A stretch of DNA of 64,000 bases from Nitratireductor thuwali (GTDB taxonomy: Bacteria > Pseudomonadota > Alphaproteobacteria > Rhizobiales > Rhizobiaceae), in the NCBI RefSeq assembly GCF_036621415.1, contig NZ_CP030943.1:148700-212699 (forward strand), read 5' to 3'. A program made the translations under genes and the position numbers. The notes under the pieces are model-generated. The model had not been told where the DNA came from. It searched no databases and saw only the letters and a list, made by a program, of their open reading frames with translations. Of this stretch, positions 33,871 through 42,754 are shown in pieces. Within the stretch, counting starts at the first letter, position 1, and every line of letters starts with the position of its first letter.

Positions 33871-34965
33871 TCAACCTCCGACACGTTCGCCCGACGGGTC
33901 GAACAGATGCCAGCTATCGGCGAGAGGTCTGACATGGAGCGTCTCTCCCGTGTGAAGATTCTCTGCAATGGCCTGGTCGGCACTGATCTTGGCCGTCAGA
34001 TGTCCCATCGGCGATTCACCGAACGCAAAGGTGTCGGAGCCGGTGTACTCGATCGCTCCCACCACCATCGGCACACCGCCCGACACGGGCTCGCGCGCTA
34101 TGTCGAAGCCCTCGGGACGGATGCCGAGCGTATAGGGGCCTGCAGCGATGCCCACAGGCGAGGTGGGCTCCGGGCCGCGTGGTGGAAGAACGAGCTGATC
34201 GAAATAGACCGCGCCGCTCTCGACCCGCAGGTTCCCGGCCAGCATATTGATCTCGGGCGAGCCGATGAAGCTCGCGACGAACACGTTGCGGGGCCTTTCG
34301 TAGATTTCGCGCGGGGAGCCGACCTGCTGGATACGTCCCTGGTCGAGCAGCACGATGCGATCGGCCATCGTCATCGCCTCAATCTGATCATGCGTGACGA
34401 AAATCGACGTCGCGCCCAGCTTGTCGTGAAGTTCACGCAGTTCAATTCGAGTGCGGGCCCGCAGCTTTGCGTCGAGGTTGGACAGCGGTTCGTCGAAAAG
34501 GAACACTCTCGGCTCACGCACGATGGCGCGGCCCATGGCGACCCGCTGCCTCTGCCCGCCCGAGAGTTGTCCGGGCTTGCGGTGCTCGAGGCCTTCGAGC
34601 GACAGCATACGCAGTGCCTCGGACAGCCGCTCGCCGATGGTCGCTTCGTCAGTGCCGCGCATGCGCAACGCGAACGTCATGTTCTCCGCGACCGTCATAT
34701 GCGGGTAAAGCGCATAGGATTGGAACACCATCGCCATGTCGCGGTCACCGGGATCGCGCGCGGTAACGTCCTCGCCATCGACGCTGACGGTGCCGGCGTC
34801 GACAGCTTCCAGTCCGGCGACCATCCTGAGCAGAGTCGACTTGCCGCTTCCCGAGGGACCGACGAGCACGACGAATTCTCCCGAGCATATGTCCAGGTCC
34901 AGCGACGGAATCACCTTCACGCTCCCGTAGGATTTTCTTAGGCCCTTCAGCGACACGTCAGACAT
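33871..34965 (-). CDS. ABC importer ATPase, UgpC/MalK type
   Basis: The 364-residue ATP-binding subunit of a carbohydrate-type ABC importer. Walker A GPSGSGKS is at 36-43, the Q loop is MVFQSYALYPHM, the signature LSGGQRQRVAMGRAI is at about 134-148, Walker B is VFLFDEPLSNLDAKLR, and the switch histidine is in FVTHDQIEAM. A C-terminal TOBE/OB regulatory domain (about 235-364) is present. It follows two permease genes and precedes the DUF4432 gene, all on the minus strand. Confidence 0.95.
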   Translation of the reverse strand: MSDVSLKGLRKSYGSVKVIPSLDLDICSGEFVVLVGPSGSGKSTLLRMVAGLEAVDAGTVSVDGEDVTARDPGDRDMAMVFQSYALYPHMTVAENMTFALRMRGTDEATIGERLSEALRMLSLEGLEHRKPGQLSGGQRQRVAMGRAIVREPRVFLFDEPLSNLDAKLRARTRIELRELHDKLGATSIFVTHDQIEAMTMADRIVLLDQGRIQQVGSPREIYERPRNVFVASFIGSPEINMLAGNLRVESGAVYFDQLVLPPRGPEPTSPVGIAAGPYTLGIRPEGFDIAREPVSGGVPMVVGAIEYTGSDTFAFGESPMGHLTAKISADQAIAENLHTGETLHVRPLADSWHLFDPSGERVGG

Positions 34966-35007
34966 CGCCGTCTCCGCCTCGGCGGCATGGCGCCTGCTTC
35001 GTCGTTC

Positions 35008-35838
35008 TCATTTGACTGCTCCCGCAAGTAGGCCCCGGACGATGAAGTTCTGCCCGACGAGAATGAGGACCAGGGCAGGCATGATCGACAATAACGTGCC
35101 GGCCGCCATCTCGCCGTAGCGTATGTCGTATTCCTGCGCGAAGGTGGCGATCGCCACCGGAACGGTCATCGTGTCGCGCGAGGTAAGCGTGAGCGAAATG
35201 GCGAAGTCGCTCCACGAAAAGATGAAGGTGAGCGCGGTGGCGGCGATCATACCGCCGCGCACCAGCGGAAAGACGATGCGCCAGAACACCTGGGCGTAGG
35301 TGCACCCGTCCATCCGCGCCGCCTGGACGAGTTCGCGCGGCAGCGCGCCGACAAAGCTGACCATGAGGAAAAGCGCCATCGGGAGGTTGTGGACGGCATG
35401 CGTCATGATCACCGCGAAATAGGTGCCATGAAGTCCGGCGGCTGAGTACATCAGGTACCAGGAGCCGACGAATGTCAGCGTCGGCAACATGTGGAAAAGG
35501 AGCGCCCAGCCCAGTATCGCCCACCGCACCCACGGCTTCACCTCCAGATAGACGATGGTGAAGGCCGCCATCGTAGCGACGATAATGACGATCGCCGTCG
35601 ACGCGACGCCGATCACGGCGCTGTTGAACAGGTTGGCCAGGAAGTCCGACTGGCGGGAGAAGAGAAGTTCCCGGAAATTGATCCAGGTCAGCGGCGACAA
35701 TGTCGCGCCTGTGATGATGTCGATCTTGAACTTGAACGCGTTGGACAGCACCCATAGCGTCGGCCCCAGGATCACCAGCGCATAACCCCAAACCACTGTG
35801 TTGGCGAGCACGCGGCCGAGACTGATGCTTCGATTCAT
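35008..35838 (-). CDS. ABC importer permease, MalG type
   Basis: A 276-residue inner-membrane permease with six hydrophobic segments. It has the EAA loop that docks the ATPase (LPRELVQAARMDGCTYAQVFWRIVFPLVRGG). The N-terminal segment VLANTVVWGYALVILGPTLWVLSNAFK is typical of carbohydrate CUT1 permeases. The start overlaps the stop of the MalF-type gene by four bases. It works as a heterodimer with that protein. Confidence 0.94.
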   Translation of the reverse strand: MNRSISLGRVLANTVVWGYALVILGPTLWVLSNAFKFKIDIITGATLSPLTWINFRELLFSRQSDFLANLFNSAVIGVASTAIVIIVATMAAFTIVYLEVKPWVRWAILGWALLFHMLPTLTFVGSWYLMYSAAGLHGTYFAVIMTHAVHNLPMALFLMVSFVGALPRELVQAARMDGCTYAQVFWRIVFPLVRGGMIAATALTFIFSWSDFAISLTLTSRDTMTVPVAIATFAQEYDIRYGEMAAGTLLSIMPALVLILVGQNFIVRGLLAGAVK

Positions 35839-36755
35839 GCCGCACCATCCCGGCGTGACGCCCGCCGCTGCATGAATTCACGGGCAAGGATGATGACGAG
35901 GCTGATGGAAAACAGCGTCACGACCGACATTGCGGCGCCATAGCCAACCTGGTCCTGCCGGAAGAACGTCCTGTAGATCGAGAAATTCACGACTTCGGTG
36001 GCCGTTCCAGGCCCGCCCGAGGTCAGCAGATAGATCTCGTCGAAGACCTTGAAGGACAGGATCACGCGGAAGAGCAGCGTGATGACGATGGTGGGCATCA
36101 TCATCGGCACGATGACATGGCGAATCTGCTGCCAGCGGCTCACCGTGTCGATACGCGCCGCCTCCAGTACCTCGCCGTCCAGGGATTCCAGCCCCGCCAG
36201 CATCAGGAGGAAGACAAACGGCGTCCAGTGCCACACATCGACGAAAATGACAGACGCCAGCGCGATGTCGGGATTGCCCAGCCAGTCCACTGGCCCGAGG
36301 CCGACAAAGCCGAGCAGCGTGTTCGCCAGCCCGAATTCACGCCCCATGATCAGCCGCCACATCGTCCCGATCACGATCGGCGGCACGACGATCGGCAGAA
36401 GGAAGATGCCCGTCAGCAGCGCGCGACCGTAAGATCCGGCAGTCTTGACCGCCAGCGCCATGGAGAAGCCGAGCACCATCTGACAGGTCACCGCCACCAC
36501 CGCGAAAACGACATTGTTGCGCACGCCGGCCCAGAAAACGTTCTCCTGGACGAACAGCCGGCGGAAATTCTCCGTGCCCACGAAGTCGAAGCTCGCGGCA
36601 CCCTCGCGCCATTCGACGTGAAAGAAGCTCAGCCCGAGCAGGTTGAGGACGGGAAAGGCCGTGAGCAAGATGAAGAACGCGGCGACAGGCAACAGGGAGC
36701 TGACAATCCAGAGCCGGTTGCGCCTGGCCTTCTCATAGGGTCGCCTAAGGTCCAT
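35835..36755 (-). CDS. ABC importer permease, MalF type
   Basis: A 306-residue permease, partner of the MalG-type protein. Six membrane segments are visible, from LWIVSSLLPVAAFFILLTAFPVLNLLGLSFF onward. The EAA loop reads LDGEVLEAARIDTVSRWQQIRHVIVPMMMP. I use the ATG at 36755 (MDLRRPYEKARRNRL). The frame is open further upstream to 36863, but that part has low-complexity basic composition. It lies 59 bases after the binding-protein gene. Confidence 0.92.
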   Translation of the reverse strand: MDLRRPYEKARRNRLWIVSSLLPVAAFFILLTAFPVLNLLGLSFFHVEWREGAASFDFVGTENFRRLFVQENVFWAGVRNNVVFAVVAVTCQMVLGFSMALAVKTAGSYGRALLTGIFLLPIVVPPIVIGTMWRLIMGREFGLANTLLGFVGLGPVDWLGNPDIALASVIFVDVWHWTPFVFLLMLAGLESLDGEVLEAARIDTVSRWQQIRHVIVPMMMPTIVITLLFRVILSFKVFDEIYLLTSGGPGTATEVVNFSIYRTFFRQDQVGYGAAMSVVTLFSISLVIILAREFMQRRASRRDGAA

Positions 36756-36813
36756 CAGGTCGATCCAGTCCGCTCGGCGACCGGCGCCGGCCCGATGCCG
36801 GCGCCGTGCGCGC

Positions 36814-38160
36814 TCAAAGGTCGGGCAGCCGCGATACGGTGAAGCCAGCCCGCTCCAGAACACCTGCCAGATCGGCGGTGGCCTGGTTCAGTGCCTGCAC
36901 CGGGGTGAGTTCACCGATGACGGCCCGGTTGAAGCTCAGCGACATGGCGTCCGAGGCTTCGGCGGCGGCGGCGAAGGGAAGGCCCATCACTGCATGCTGC
37001 GCATTCTGCGAATACGCATCGATGAAGCGGAACGCGGTATTATCGCCAAGGTCGGCGCCGGTGATGTCGCCGCGCACCGGCACCCCGCCGGCGCGCACGT
37101 AGTCGACCTGGCGCTCCTTCTGGGCGAACCAGTCGAGGAAAGCGAGCGCCGCCTTCTGCTTTTCGGGCGCGACGTTCTTCGGGATGCCGGCGACCCAGTG
37201 ACCGGCGCTCGACGCCACTAAACCGCCCGGCCCCGCCGGAAGCAGGGCCGCGTTGATCTTGCCGACGACGCGCGAGGCATTGGGGTCCTCGAGCTGCCCC
37301 CAGGCCGCGATCACTGCGATCGCTTGCGCTCCCTTTCCGGTCGCCATCAACTGGATCAACTCGCCCTGCGCGATATTGCCGGGTCCGGGAGGACCGGCTT
37401 CGGTTGCGATTTTGACATATGTTTCAAGCGCCTGGAGTCCCTCCGGGCTGTTGAGCGTGACCTCGGCCTGTTTGGGGCCGGTTATGCGGAAGAACGCGGC
37501 GTCGTGGCTGAACAGGTAAGGCGTGAAATTGTAGACGATGGAGTCACGTGCCGCCCGCGGCACGAATCCATAATACTCGCCACCTTCCTGGATCTTCTGT
37601 GCGTTGGCGAACAGATCGTCCCAGGTCTTCGGTGGCTGCAGTCCGAGCTGCTCGTAGATGTCAGTGTTATAGTAGAGTACCTGGACGTTGCCGTTGACCG
37701 GAACGCCCATCAGCGCGGCGTCGGCCGAGAAGGTCGCGGCAGAGGTGTCCCAGTTCGTCGTGTCGCCGTATGACAGCACGCCTTCGGGCAACTTGTAGTC
37801 CGCCTCGACGTCACCGAGCGGCGCCAGGAAACCTCCGGAATATATCTCGGAAAGCCACAGCGAGTTGACGTTGACGATGTCGTAGGTGCCCTCGGCAGCA
37901 CGCACCGAATTGCGTATCTTCTCAAGCAGGCCGCCGAACGGCGAGACGTCCAGCTCCACGACGTTACCCGTTTCCTCCTCGTACTGATCGACCATTGCGA
38001 CGAACGAGTTGAGCCAAGGGGACTGGTTGATGGCCATCGAGACGGTTGGCTGGTTCTGGGCAGATGCTACACCCGCACCTGTCGACATTAACAACGCAAC
38101 TGCCAGTGCGCGTAAAGCGCTCCGGCCGTCCCTAGGTTTCATTGCAGCATACATGTTCAT
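36814..38160 (-). CDS. ABC extracellular substrate-binding protein, family 1 type
   Basis: A 448-residue periplasmic protein. The basic start MNMYAAMKPRDGRSALR leads into the hydrophobic segment ALAVALLMSTGAGVASA with likely cleavage before QNQ. Mature features fit family 1 sugar-binding proteins (VEADYKLPEGVLSYGD, GVPVNGNVQVLYYNTDIYEQLGL, KTWDDLFANAQKIQ). The start overlaps the sulfatase stop by four bases, so the binding protein and sulfatase are made together. The ligand is likely a sugar or glycoside, possibly sulfated. Confidence 0.93.
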   Translation of the reverse strand: MNMYAAMKPRDGRSALRALAVALLMSTGAGVASAQNQPTVSMAINQSPWLNSFVAMVDQYEEETGNVVELDVSPFGGLLEKIRNSVRAAEGTYDIVNVNSLWLSEIYSGGFLAPLGDVEADYKLPEGVLSYGDTTNWDTSAATFSADAALMGVPVNGNVQVLYYNTDIYEQLGLQPPKTWDDLFANAQKIQEGGEYYGFVPRAARDSIVYNFTPYLFSHDAAFFRITGPKQAEVTLNSPEGLQALETYVKIATEAGPPGPGNIAQGELIQLMATGKGAQAIAVIAAWGQLEDPNASRVVGKINAALLPAGPGGLVASSAGHWVAGIPKNVAPEKQKAALAFLDWFAQKERQVDYVRAGGVPVRGDITGADLGDNTAFRFIDAYSQNAQHAVMGLPFAAAAEASDAMSLSFNRAVIGELTPVQALNQATADLAGVLERAGFTVSRLPDL

Positions 38161-39701
38161 TTCCTCCCTTGTACTGACGATATTGCGGCGGTTTGGTCGA
38201 GCGACATCCAGGCGAAATATTCACGCGGAGCGTCGTGTCCGCGAAGGATACGGACGGCCGCATCCCTGAGCCGAGCCTCCACCGCCGAGTCTTGGATCGG
38301 CTTCAATTGATTGGGATCGTTGGCGTTGTGATAGATGGCGGACTCGAAAGCGCCGAATTTCGTCCCGTCGAGGCCCGGCGGCCGGCGTGCCTCGTTGAGT
38401 GCGTCGAAGCGGAGAAGCTTCTGTCCCTTGGTGAAGTCGAACGGGTGGGCCAGCGACATGGTCTTCAGTTCGGTGGAATTGAAGAAGCCGGTCATGTGGG
38501 TCGGCATTAGTGTGTACTCACCGAGTTGTTCGTCGAACAGGTTTGCCGGATAACGGAAGTAGCTGTACTCCCCGTCGGTCACGCCGACCGGTCCGCCGAA
38601 CATGCCGAAAATGATCGCGTCCGGGCCTTTGGCGCCATCTATGATGGGCAGCAATGAGCGTCCCGTGACTTCCGGCGGACATGGCCGCCCGAAGATGTCG
38701 AGCATGGTCGGCATCAGGTCTGTAGTCTGGGTCAGCTCAACGACGCGGGTGCCCGCCCGCTCGGCGAAGCGTGGATGATGGACCATCAGTGGGATATGCG
38801 AGATCTCCTCGTAGTAAGGCGTCAGGTTCTTGCCCCACCAGTCGTGCTCGCTGAGCAGGAAGCCGTGATCGGTGGTAACGATCAGGCAGGTGTCCTCCCA
38901 CAGGCCGTGTCCGTCGAAATAGTCAAGCAGCTTGCCCAGATAGGCGTCGCACATGGCGACCAACGCGGCGTAGTTGGCCCGGATCTCGGCGATCTCGACC
39001 TCGCTCTCGCGTACGGCGGCATATTTCGGCCAGTCCAGGATCGGCCCGTTATACGACGTCCGGTATGCATCCTTGTACTTGTCCGGCGCGTGGAAAGGCT
39101 CGTGCGGGTCGAAGCATTCCAGATGCAGCATCCAGTTGTCGGCACCACGATTGTCGTCGAGGAACCTGAACGCCCGGTCGAAGCACTGGGGACCTGGATA
39201 TTCCTCCTCCAGCCTGATCTTTTCGCGATTGATCTGGTGTTGCCTGCGCTTGGGCTCGGTCGGCACGTTGTAGTGTCGATCGGAGTACATCTCCTTGAAC
39301 CGCTCGATTGGCGGTTCAACCATTGCGATCCAGGGATCGTATTCCTGCCCCCGGATGAATTCCCATGTCCGGTACCGGCTGTGATAGGTTGCGCCGCCGT
39401 CCTCGAAGTAGTGGAAGTGGTCGCTGATAAGATGGGTGTAGACGCCGGCCGACTTCAGGATCTCCGGCATGGAATTGTCGAACGGCTCCAGTGGGCCCCA
39501 TGACCGATGCATGAAGTTCAGCCGCCCGGTATGAATATCGCGCCTAGCTGGCATGCAGGGTAGCGATCCGACATAGTGCTTGTCGAACGTGATCGCCCGC
39601 CGCGCGAAACGATCGAAGTTCGGCGTGGCGATCTGCTCCCCGCCATAGCACCCGAGCGCGGTTCGGTTCAGTGAATCGAAAAGCACAAAGACTGCGCGCA
39701 T
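38157..39701 (-). CDS. Type I sulfatase (formylglycine-dependent)
   Basis: A 514-residue alkaline-phosphatase-fold sulfatase with the maturation motif Cys49-Met-Pro51-Ala-Arg53 (CMPARRDIHTGR). Its cysteine is converted to formylglycine by a sulfatase-modifying enzyme not encoded in the window. Metal ligands are suggested by the N-terminal Asp in FVLFDSLNR and by TTDHGFLLSEHDWWGK. No signal peptide is visible, so it probably acts in the cytosol on imported material. It is first in an operon with an ABC importer and is divergent from a LysR regulator. Exact substrate unknown; phosphonate monoester hydrolases are a related alternative. Confidence 0.9.
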   Translation of the reverse strand: MRAVFVLFDSLNRTALGCYGGEQIATPNFDRFARRAITFDKHYVGSLPCMPARRDIHTGRLNFMHRSWGPLEPFDNSMPEILKSAGVYTHLISDHFHYFEDGGATYHSRYRTWEFIRGQEYDPWIAMVEPPIERFKEMYSDRHYNVPTEPKRRQHQINREKIRLEEEYPGPQCFDRAFRFLDDNRGADNWMLHLECFDPHEPFHAPDKYKDAYRTSYNGPILDWPKYAAVRESEVEIAEIRANYAALVAMCDAYLGKLLDYFDGHGLWEDTCLIVTTDHGFLLSEHDWWGKNLTPYYEEISHIPLMVHHPRFAERAGTRVVELTQTTDLMPTMLDIFGRPCPPEVTGRSLLPIIDGAKGPDAIIFGMFGGPVGVTDGEYSYFRYPANLFDEQLGEYTLMPTHMTGFFNSTELKTMSLAHPFDFTKGQKLLRFDALNEARRPPGLDGTKFGAFESAIYHNANDPNQLKPIQDSAVEARLRDAAVRILRGHDAPREYFAWMSLDQTAAISSVQGRK

Positions 39702-39783
39702 GAACTCCTCCTATACCGCCACTCTAGACAGCCGCACAGACCATGGGTAATAGTAATGGAGATATCAGGTATAACTGCTGGCT

Positions 39784-40698
39784 ATGGATCAGATCTGGCG
39801 CCTCAAACACTTCCTCGCTGTTGCCGAGGTTGGCAGTGTTCAGGGTGCCGCCCGCACTCTCAACATCAGCCAGCCGGCCCTGTCGAAGTCGCTTCGGCTG
39901 CTCGAAGAGCATCTGAGGACTACGCTATTCGATCGCTCGGCACGGGGCGTCGTGCTCACGCCGATGGGAGAGGCGTTCTATCGGCGGGCGCGGGAAATCC
40001 AGTCGGAATGGGACAGGTCTCTGATTGAACTCGGTGCCACACGCGACGGAGCTCAAGGCGAACTGCGAATCGGAGTTGGCCCCACCTATGCCGTCGTCTT
40101 CATGCGGCGGGTGCTGGCCCGGCTCGCGCGCGACTATCCCAACCTGCGCGTCTCGGTGCGAATGGGAGTGGGTGCTCTGCTCATTCCCGCGCTGCAGGCG
40201 GGTGAGATCAGCCTTTATGCCGGAGGATTGGGTACTTTCGATGATCATCCTGGAGAAGGTCTGGACGAGCTGTTTCTCTACGATCAGTCGAACTGCATTG
40301 TGGCGTCGAAGGACAGTGCCTTGAGCGCGCGGGACAAGGTCGAAGCCAGGGACTTGGCCGCGCATCCCTGGGTGATGCTGAGCTACGACAGCATAGCCAT
40401 GGAGCAGATCGGCCGGCTGTTCCGGTCGGCCGGCATGACGCCGCCGCAATCGACCGTCTCCACCCAGTCACTGAACCTTGCGCTTGAACTCGTCCGCCAC
40501 GACGGCTTTTTAACCAGCCTTCCGCACCCGCTGGTGCATCCAGACATCAATCCGGAGCTATGTCCGCTCAACGTCAACGGTTACGAATGGACGATAGCAA
40601 GCGGCGTGACCTATCGCAGCTCGATGCGTTCGCTCGCCCCCGTTAAGACGATGCTCGCGATGCTGAAGGAGGACATCGCGCGGCTCGGCTTAACGTAG
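39784..40698 (+). CDS. LysR-family transcriptional regulator
   Basis: A 304-residue LysR protein. The helix-turn-helix at about 1-60 reads WRLKHFLAVAEVGSVQGAARTLNISQPALSKSLRLLE. An effector-binding domain follows (GELRIGVGPTYAVVFMRRVLARL, QSLNLALELVRHDGFLTSLPHPLV). It is divergent from the sulfatase-ABC operon with an 82-base gap. That gap holds TATACC near 39712 and GGTATA near 39767, a possible widely spaced dyad. It probably activates the operon in response to the imported substrate. Confidence 0.93.
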   Translation: MDQIWRLKHFLAVAEVGSVQGAARTLNISQPALSKSLRLLEEHLRTTLFDRSARGVVLTPMGEAFYRRAREIQSEWDRSLIELGATRDGAQGELRIGVGPTYAVVFMRRVLARLARDYPNLRVSVRMGVGALLIPALQAGEISLYAGGLGTFDDHPGEGLDELFLYDQSNCIVASKDSALSARDKVEARDLAAHPWVMLSYDSIAMEQIGRLFRSAGMTPPQSTVSTQSLNLALELVRHDGFLTSLPHPLVHPDINPELCPLNVNGYEWTIASGVTYRSSMRSLAPVKTMLAMLKEDIARLGLT

Positions 40699-40887
40699 AT
40701 CGTTTTCTCTTCTCCCGGAATCGCTCTAAGATCTTTAGAGACAACTGGCCCTGGCAGCGGCAGGGCCGGTCAATCAGCGAAGCAGCGATCCGATCTCCTC
40801 TGACCTGATGTGGTGGACGGCCTCCGCTCCCGGCATCGCGATGTGCCAAAGTGTGGCTGTCGAAAGTCACATGAGGGAGAGCCGTCC

Positions 40888-41771
40888 ATGGAAAAGGTTA
40901 GCACAATCGGTCTGGATATCGCCAAGCACGTCTTTCAAGTGCACGGCGTTGATGCGGAAGGCGCGGTCGTTGTCCGCCGGAAGCTGCGCCGCGACGATGT
41001 CGCCACGTTCTTTGCATCATTGCCGCCGTGCCTGATTGGTATCGAAGCCTGTGCGACGGGCCACCACTGGGCTCGTATCGTGACGGCGCTGGGCCATGAG
41101 GTCCGCTTGATGCCGGCAGCTTATGTGAAGCCCTATGTAAAACGGCAGAAGAACGACGCCACCGATGCCGAGGCCATCTGTGAAGCGGTAAGCCGGCCCA
41201 CGATGCGCTTCGTGCCGATCAAGAGCGAGGAGCAGCAGAGCGTTCTCATGCTGCATCGGGTCCGCGAGCTACTGATCCGTCAGCGGACTATGCTGATCAA
41301 CGCCTTGCGAGGGCATCTGGCCGAGTTCGGGATCGTCACCCGTCAGGGCGTCGCCGGAGTGAGCATGCTGGTCGCGCTGGTCGAAGACGAGGATCACGAC
41401 ATGATCCCTCGGCTTGCCCGATCCGCTCTCCTCCCCCTGATCCAGCAGCTTCGTGAGCTGCACGAGAAAGTTGGCGAGATGGACCGGCAGATTCATGCCT
41501 GGCACCGATCTAACGAGCTCAGCCGGCGCCTCGAGACGATCCCCGGCATCGGCCCAATCACTGCCAGCGCGATCGTCGCGACCGTGACGGATGCGCCCAT
41601 GCAATGCTACGCTTCAGCCGCAAAGGGAAGGCGGCTCCAACAGTATGGGCGAGCGAACTACTGGCCAAGAAGCCCTACACCGTCGTTGCCGTGGCTTTGG
41701 CCAACAAGATGGCGCGGATAGTCTGGGCGCTCATGACCACCGGGAAGAGATTTGAAGTCCGCGCTGCCTGA
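40888..41771 (+). pseudogene. IS110-family transposase with internal deletion and frameshift
   Basis: The N-terminal DEDD nuclease domain is intact: STIGLDIAKHVFQVHG (first Asp), LIGIEACATGHHW (Glu) and KRQKNDATDAEAICEAV (two Asp). The C-terminal Transposase_20 domain starts at LETIPGIGPITASAIVATVTD. It then jumps near 41595 into a different frame that reads KPYTVVAVALANKMARIVWAL and stops at 41769. About 50 residues, including the serine-containing catalytic segment, are missing. This copy cannot be active. Confidence 0.85.
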
Positions 41772-42119
41772 CAGCCGCGAACGGCAGCAGAGATGGTGAG
41801 GTGCTGATGGTGTGATGACGAACGGTCGAGCCGGGATTGGAAAGACCCGTTCAGTGGGGAGCAGCGCCTGCGAGCGCGTTGACCTGTCTGGGATCCGATC
41901 CGCGGACTTCATCAGGGCCAGCGGCATAAAGCGGCCGCACTCAAAGGCCGAATACATGCCTGCACCCGACCGGCCTGTCATCACTGTCAGAAAGCCCTTG
42001 CCACGCGGAGGCCGTCCATACATGAGCCCCGACTTCCCTCCAGCGTAAGGGAGAGTCCGAGGGTTTCTGGTCTGCTACCCGATGCGCCCTCGGCGGGCGC
42101 TAGAGTTTTCCGGCCTTGA
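41772..42119. other. Non-coding tail of the IS110 relic
   Basis: About 350 bases without a supported gene. The sequence follows directly on the IS110 transposase end and probably includes the non-coding right end of that element, but no clear terminal boundary can be drawn. Confidence 0.4.
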
Positions 42120-42235
42120 TCAGCAACACGGGCTGGCTGCGTGTGCCGATTTCATGAGCGCGGCCGGGACCTTGTTCCCGATCGCGCCGTGTGGCCGCTG
42201 CTCGTTGTACAACTCGACGACAGAACGCCCACGGG
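42120..42235 (-). mobile_element. IS3-family relic: last codons of orfB
   Basis: The minus frame ends RSVVELYNEQRPHGAIGNKV, then PAALMKSAH. This is the C-terminal signature of an IS3-family (IS407-like) orfB. Only about 35 codons remain. Its inner edge abuts the start-less frame of the next plus-strand gene. Confidence 0.7.
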
Positions 42236-42514
42236 AACGGTTTTGAACGCGAGCTTCATTACCCATGGCATCCCTGGACTGGCCGGCGCGTCTTTGTCCA
42301 CGAGGTGATCGACAAGAACGAAGCAGCGGTCCTCCGCTGCAGCCTATCCGGCCAGTCATTGCATCGTTGGCTGGAGATTCCGGCGTGGATGTTCGACCGG
42401 GTGGTCAGCGCGAGCTGGCGCATCACGACTGCTCCGTACGTCGACCTTGCCGCGCTCGGCGCCTTGGCGTCACTGCTGCGGGACACGGATACCCCACGCA
42501 ATCTCAGGCGATAG
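42236..42514 (+). CDS. DUF5372-like small protein, N-terminus lost
   Basis: The plus frame reads ERELHYPWHPWTGRRVFVHE, then RCSLSGQSLHRWLEIPAWMF and ALGALASLLRDTD, stopping at 42512. The H-P-W-x-G-R-R opening resembles DUF5372-type proteins that accompany large recombinases. No in-frame start codon exists downstream of the IS3 relic, so the native N-terminus was probably removed by that IS. It precedes a 65-residue gene and the recombinase on the same strand, suggesting one cassette. Confidence 0.55.
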   Translation, partial: NGFERELHYPWHPWTGRRVFVHEVIDKNEAAVLRCSLSGQSLHRWLEIPAWMFDRVVSASWRITTAPYVDLAALGALASLLRDTDTPRNLRR

Positions 42515-42556
42515 GCGCAGCATCGGGCTCTCATGACACGAATCGGAGAGATGTCA

Positions 42557-42754
42557 ATGCCGCGCAAGCCCACGACATACCAGTTCGATCTGTTCTCGAA
42601 GCCGAACGACGCCAAGACGATGCAGACGCCGCGATGGCAGGCGCTGCCCGCCGAGACGCGTCGGTCAGTGACGAAGCTGATGGTAAGCCTGATCCTCGAC
42701 CACGTCGACGACGAGCGCTCTCCCGGAGAGAGGGAGGCGCGTCATGATGCATGA
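42557..42754 (+). CDS. Small accessory protein upstream of the recombinase
   Basis: A 65-residue protein starting [20 protein letters not shown], followed by [31 protein letters not shown] lies 9 bases before the ATG at 42557. It overlaps the recombinase start by 11 bases, so the two are coupled. The helical segment [15 protein letters not shown] could mediate protein contact. It may be a directionality or accessory factor for the recombinase, but this is inferred only from the coupling. Confidence 0.7.
   Translation: MPRKPTTYQFDLFSKPNDAKTMQTPRWQALPAETRRSVTKLMVSLILDHVDDERSPGEREARHDA

Noticed and set aside
39702..39783. TATACC / GGTATA dyad as a confirmed LysR operator
   Set aside because: The two halves are about 50 bases apart and only six bases long; too weak to list as a feature.
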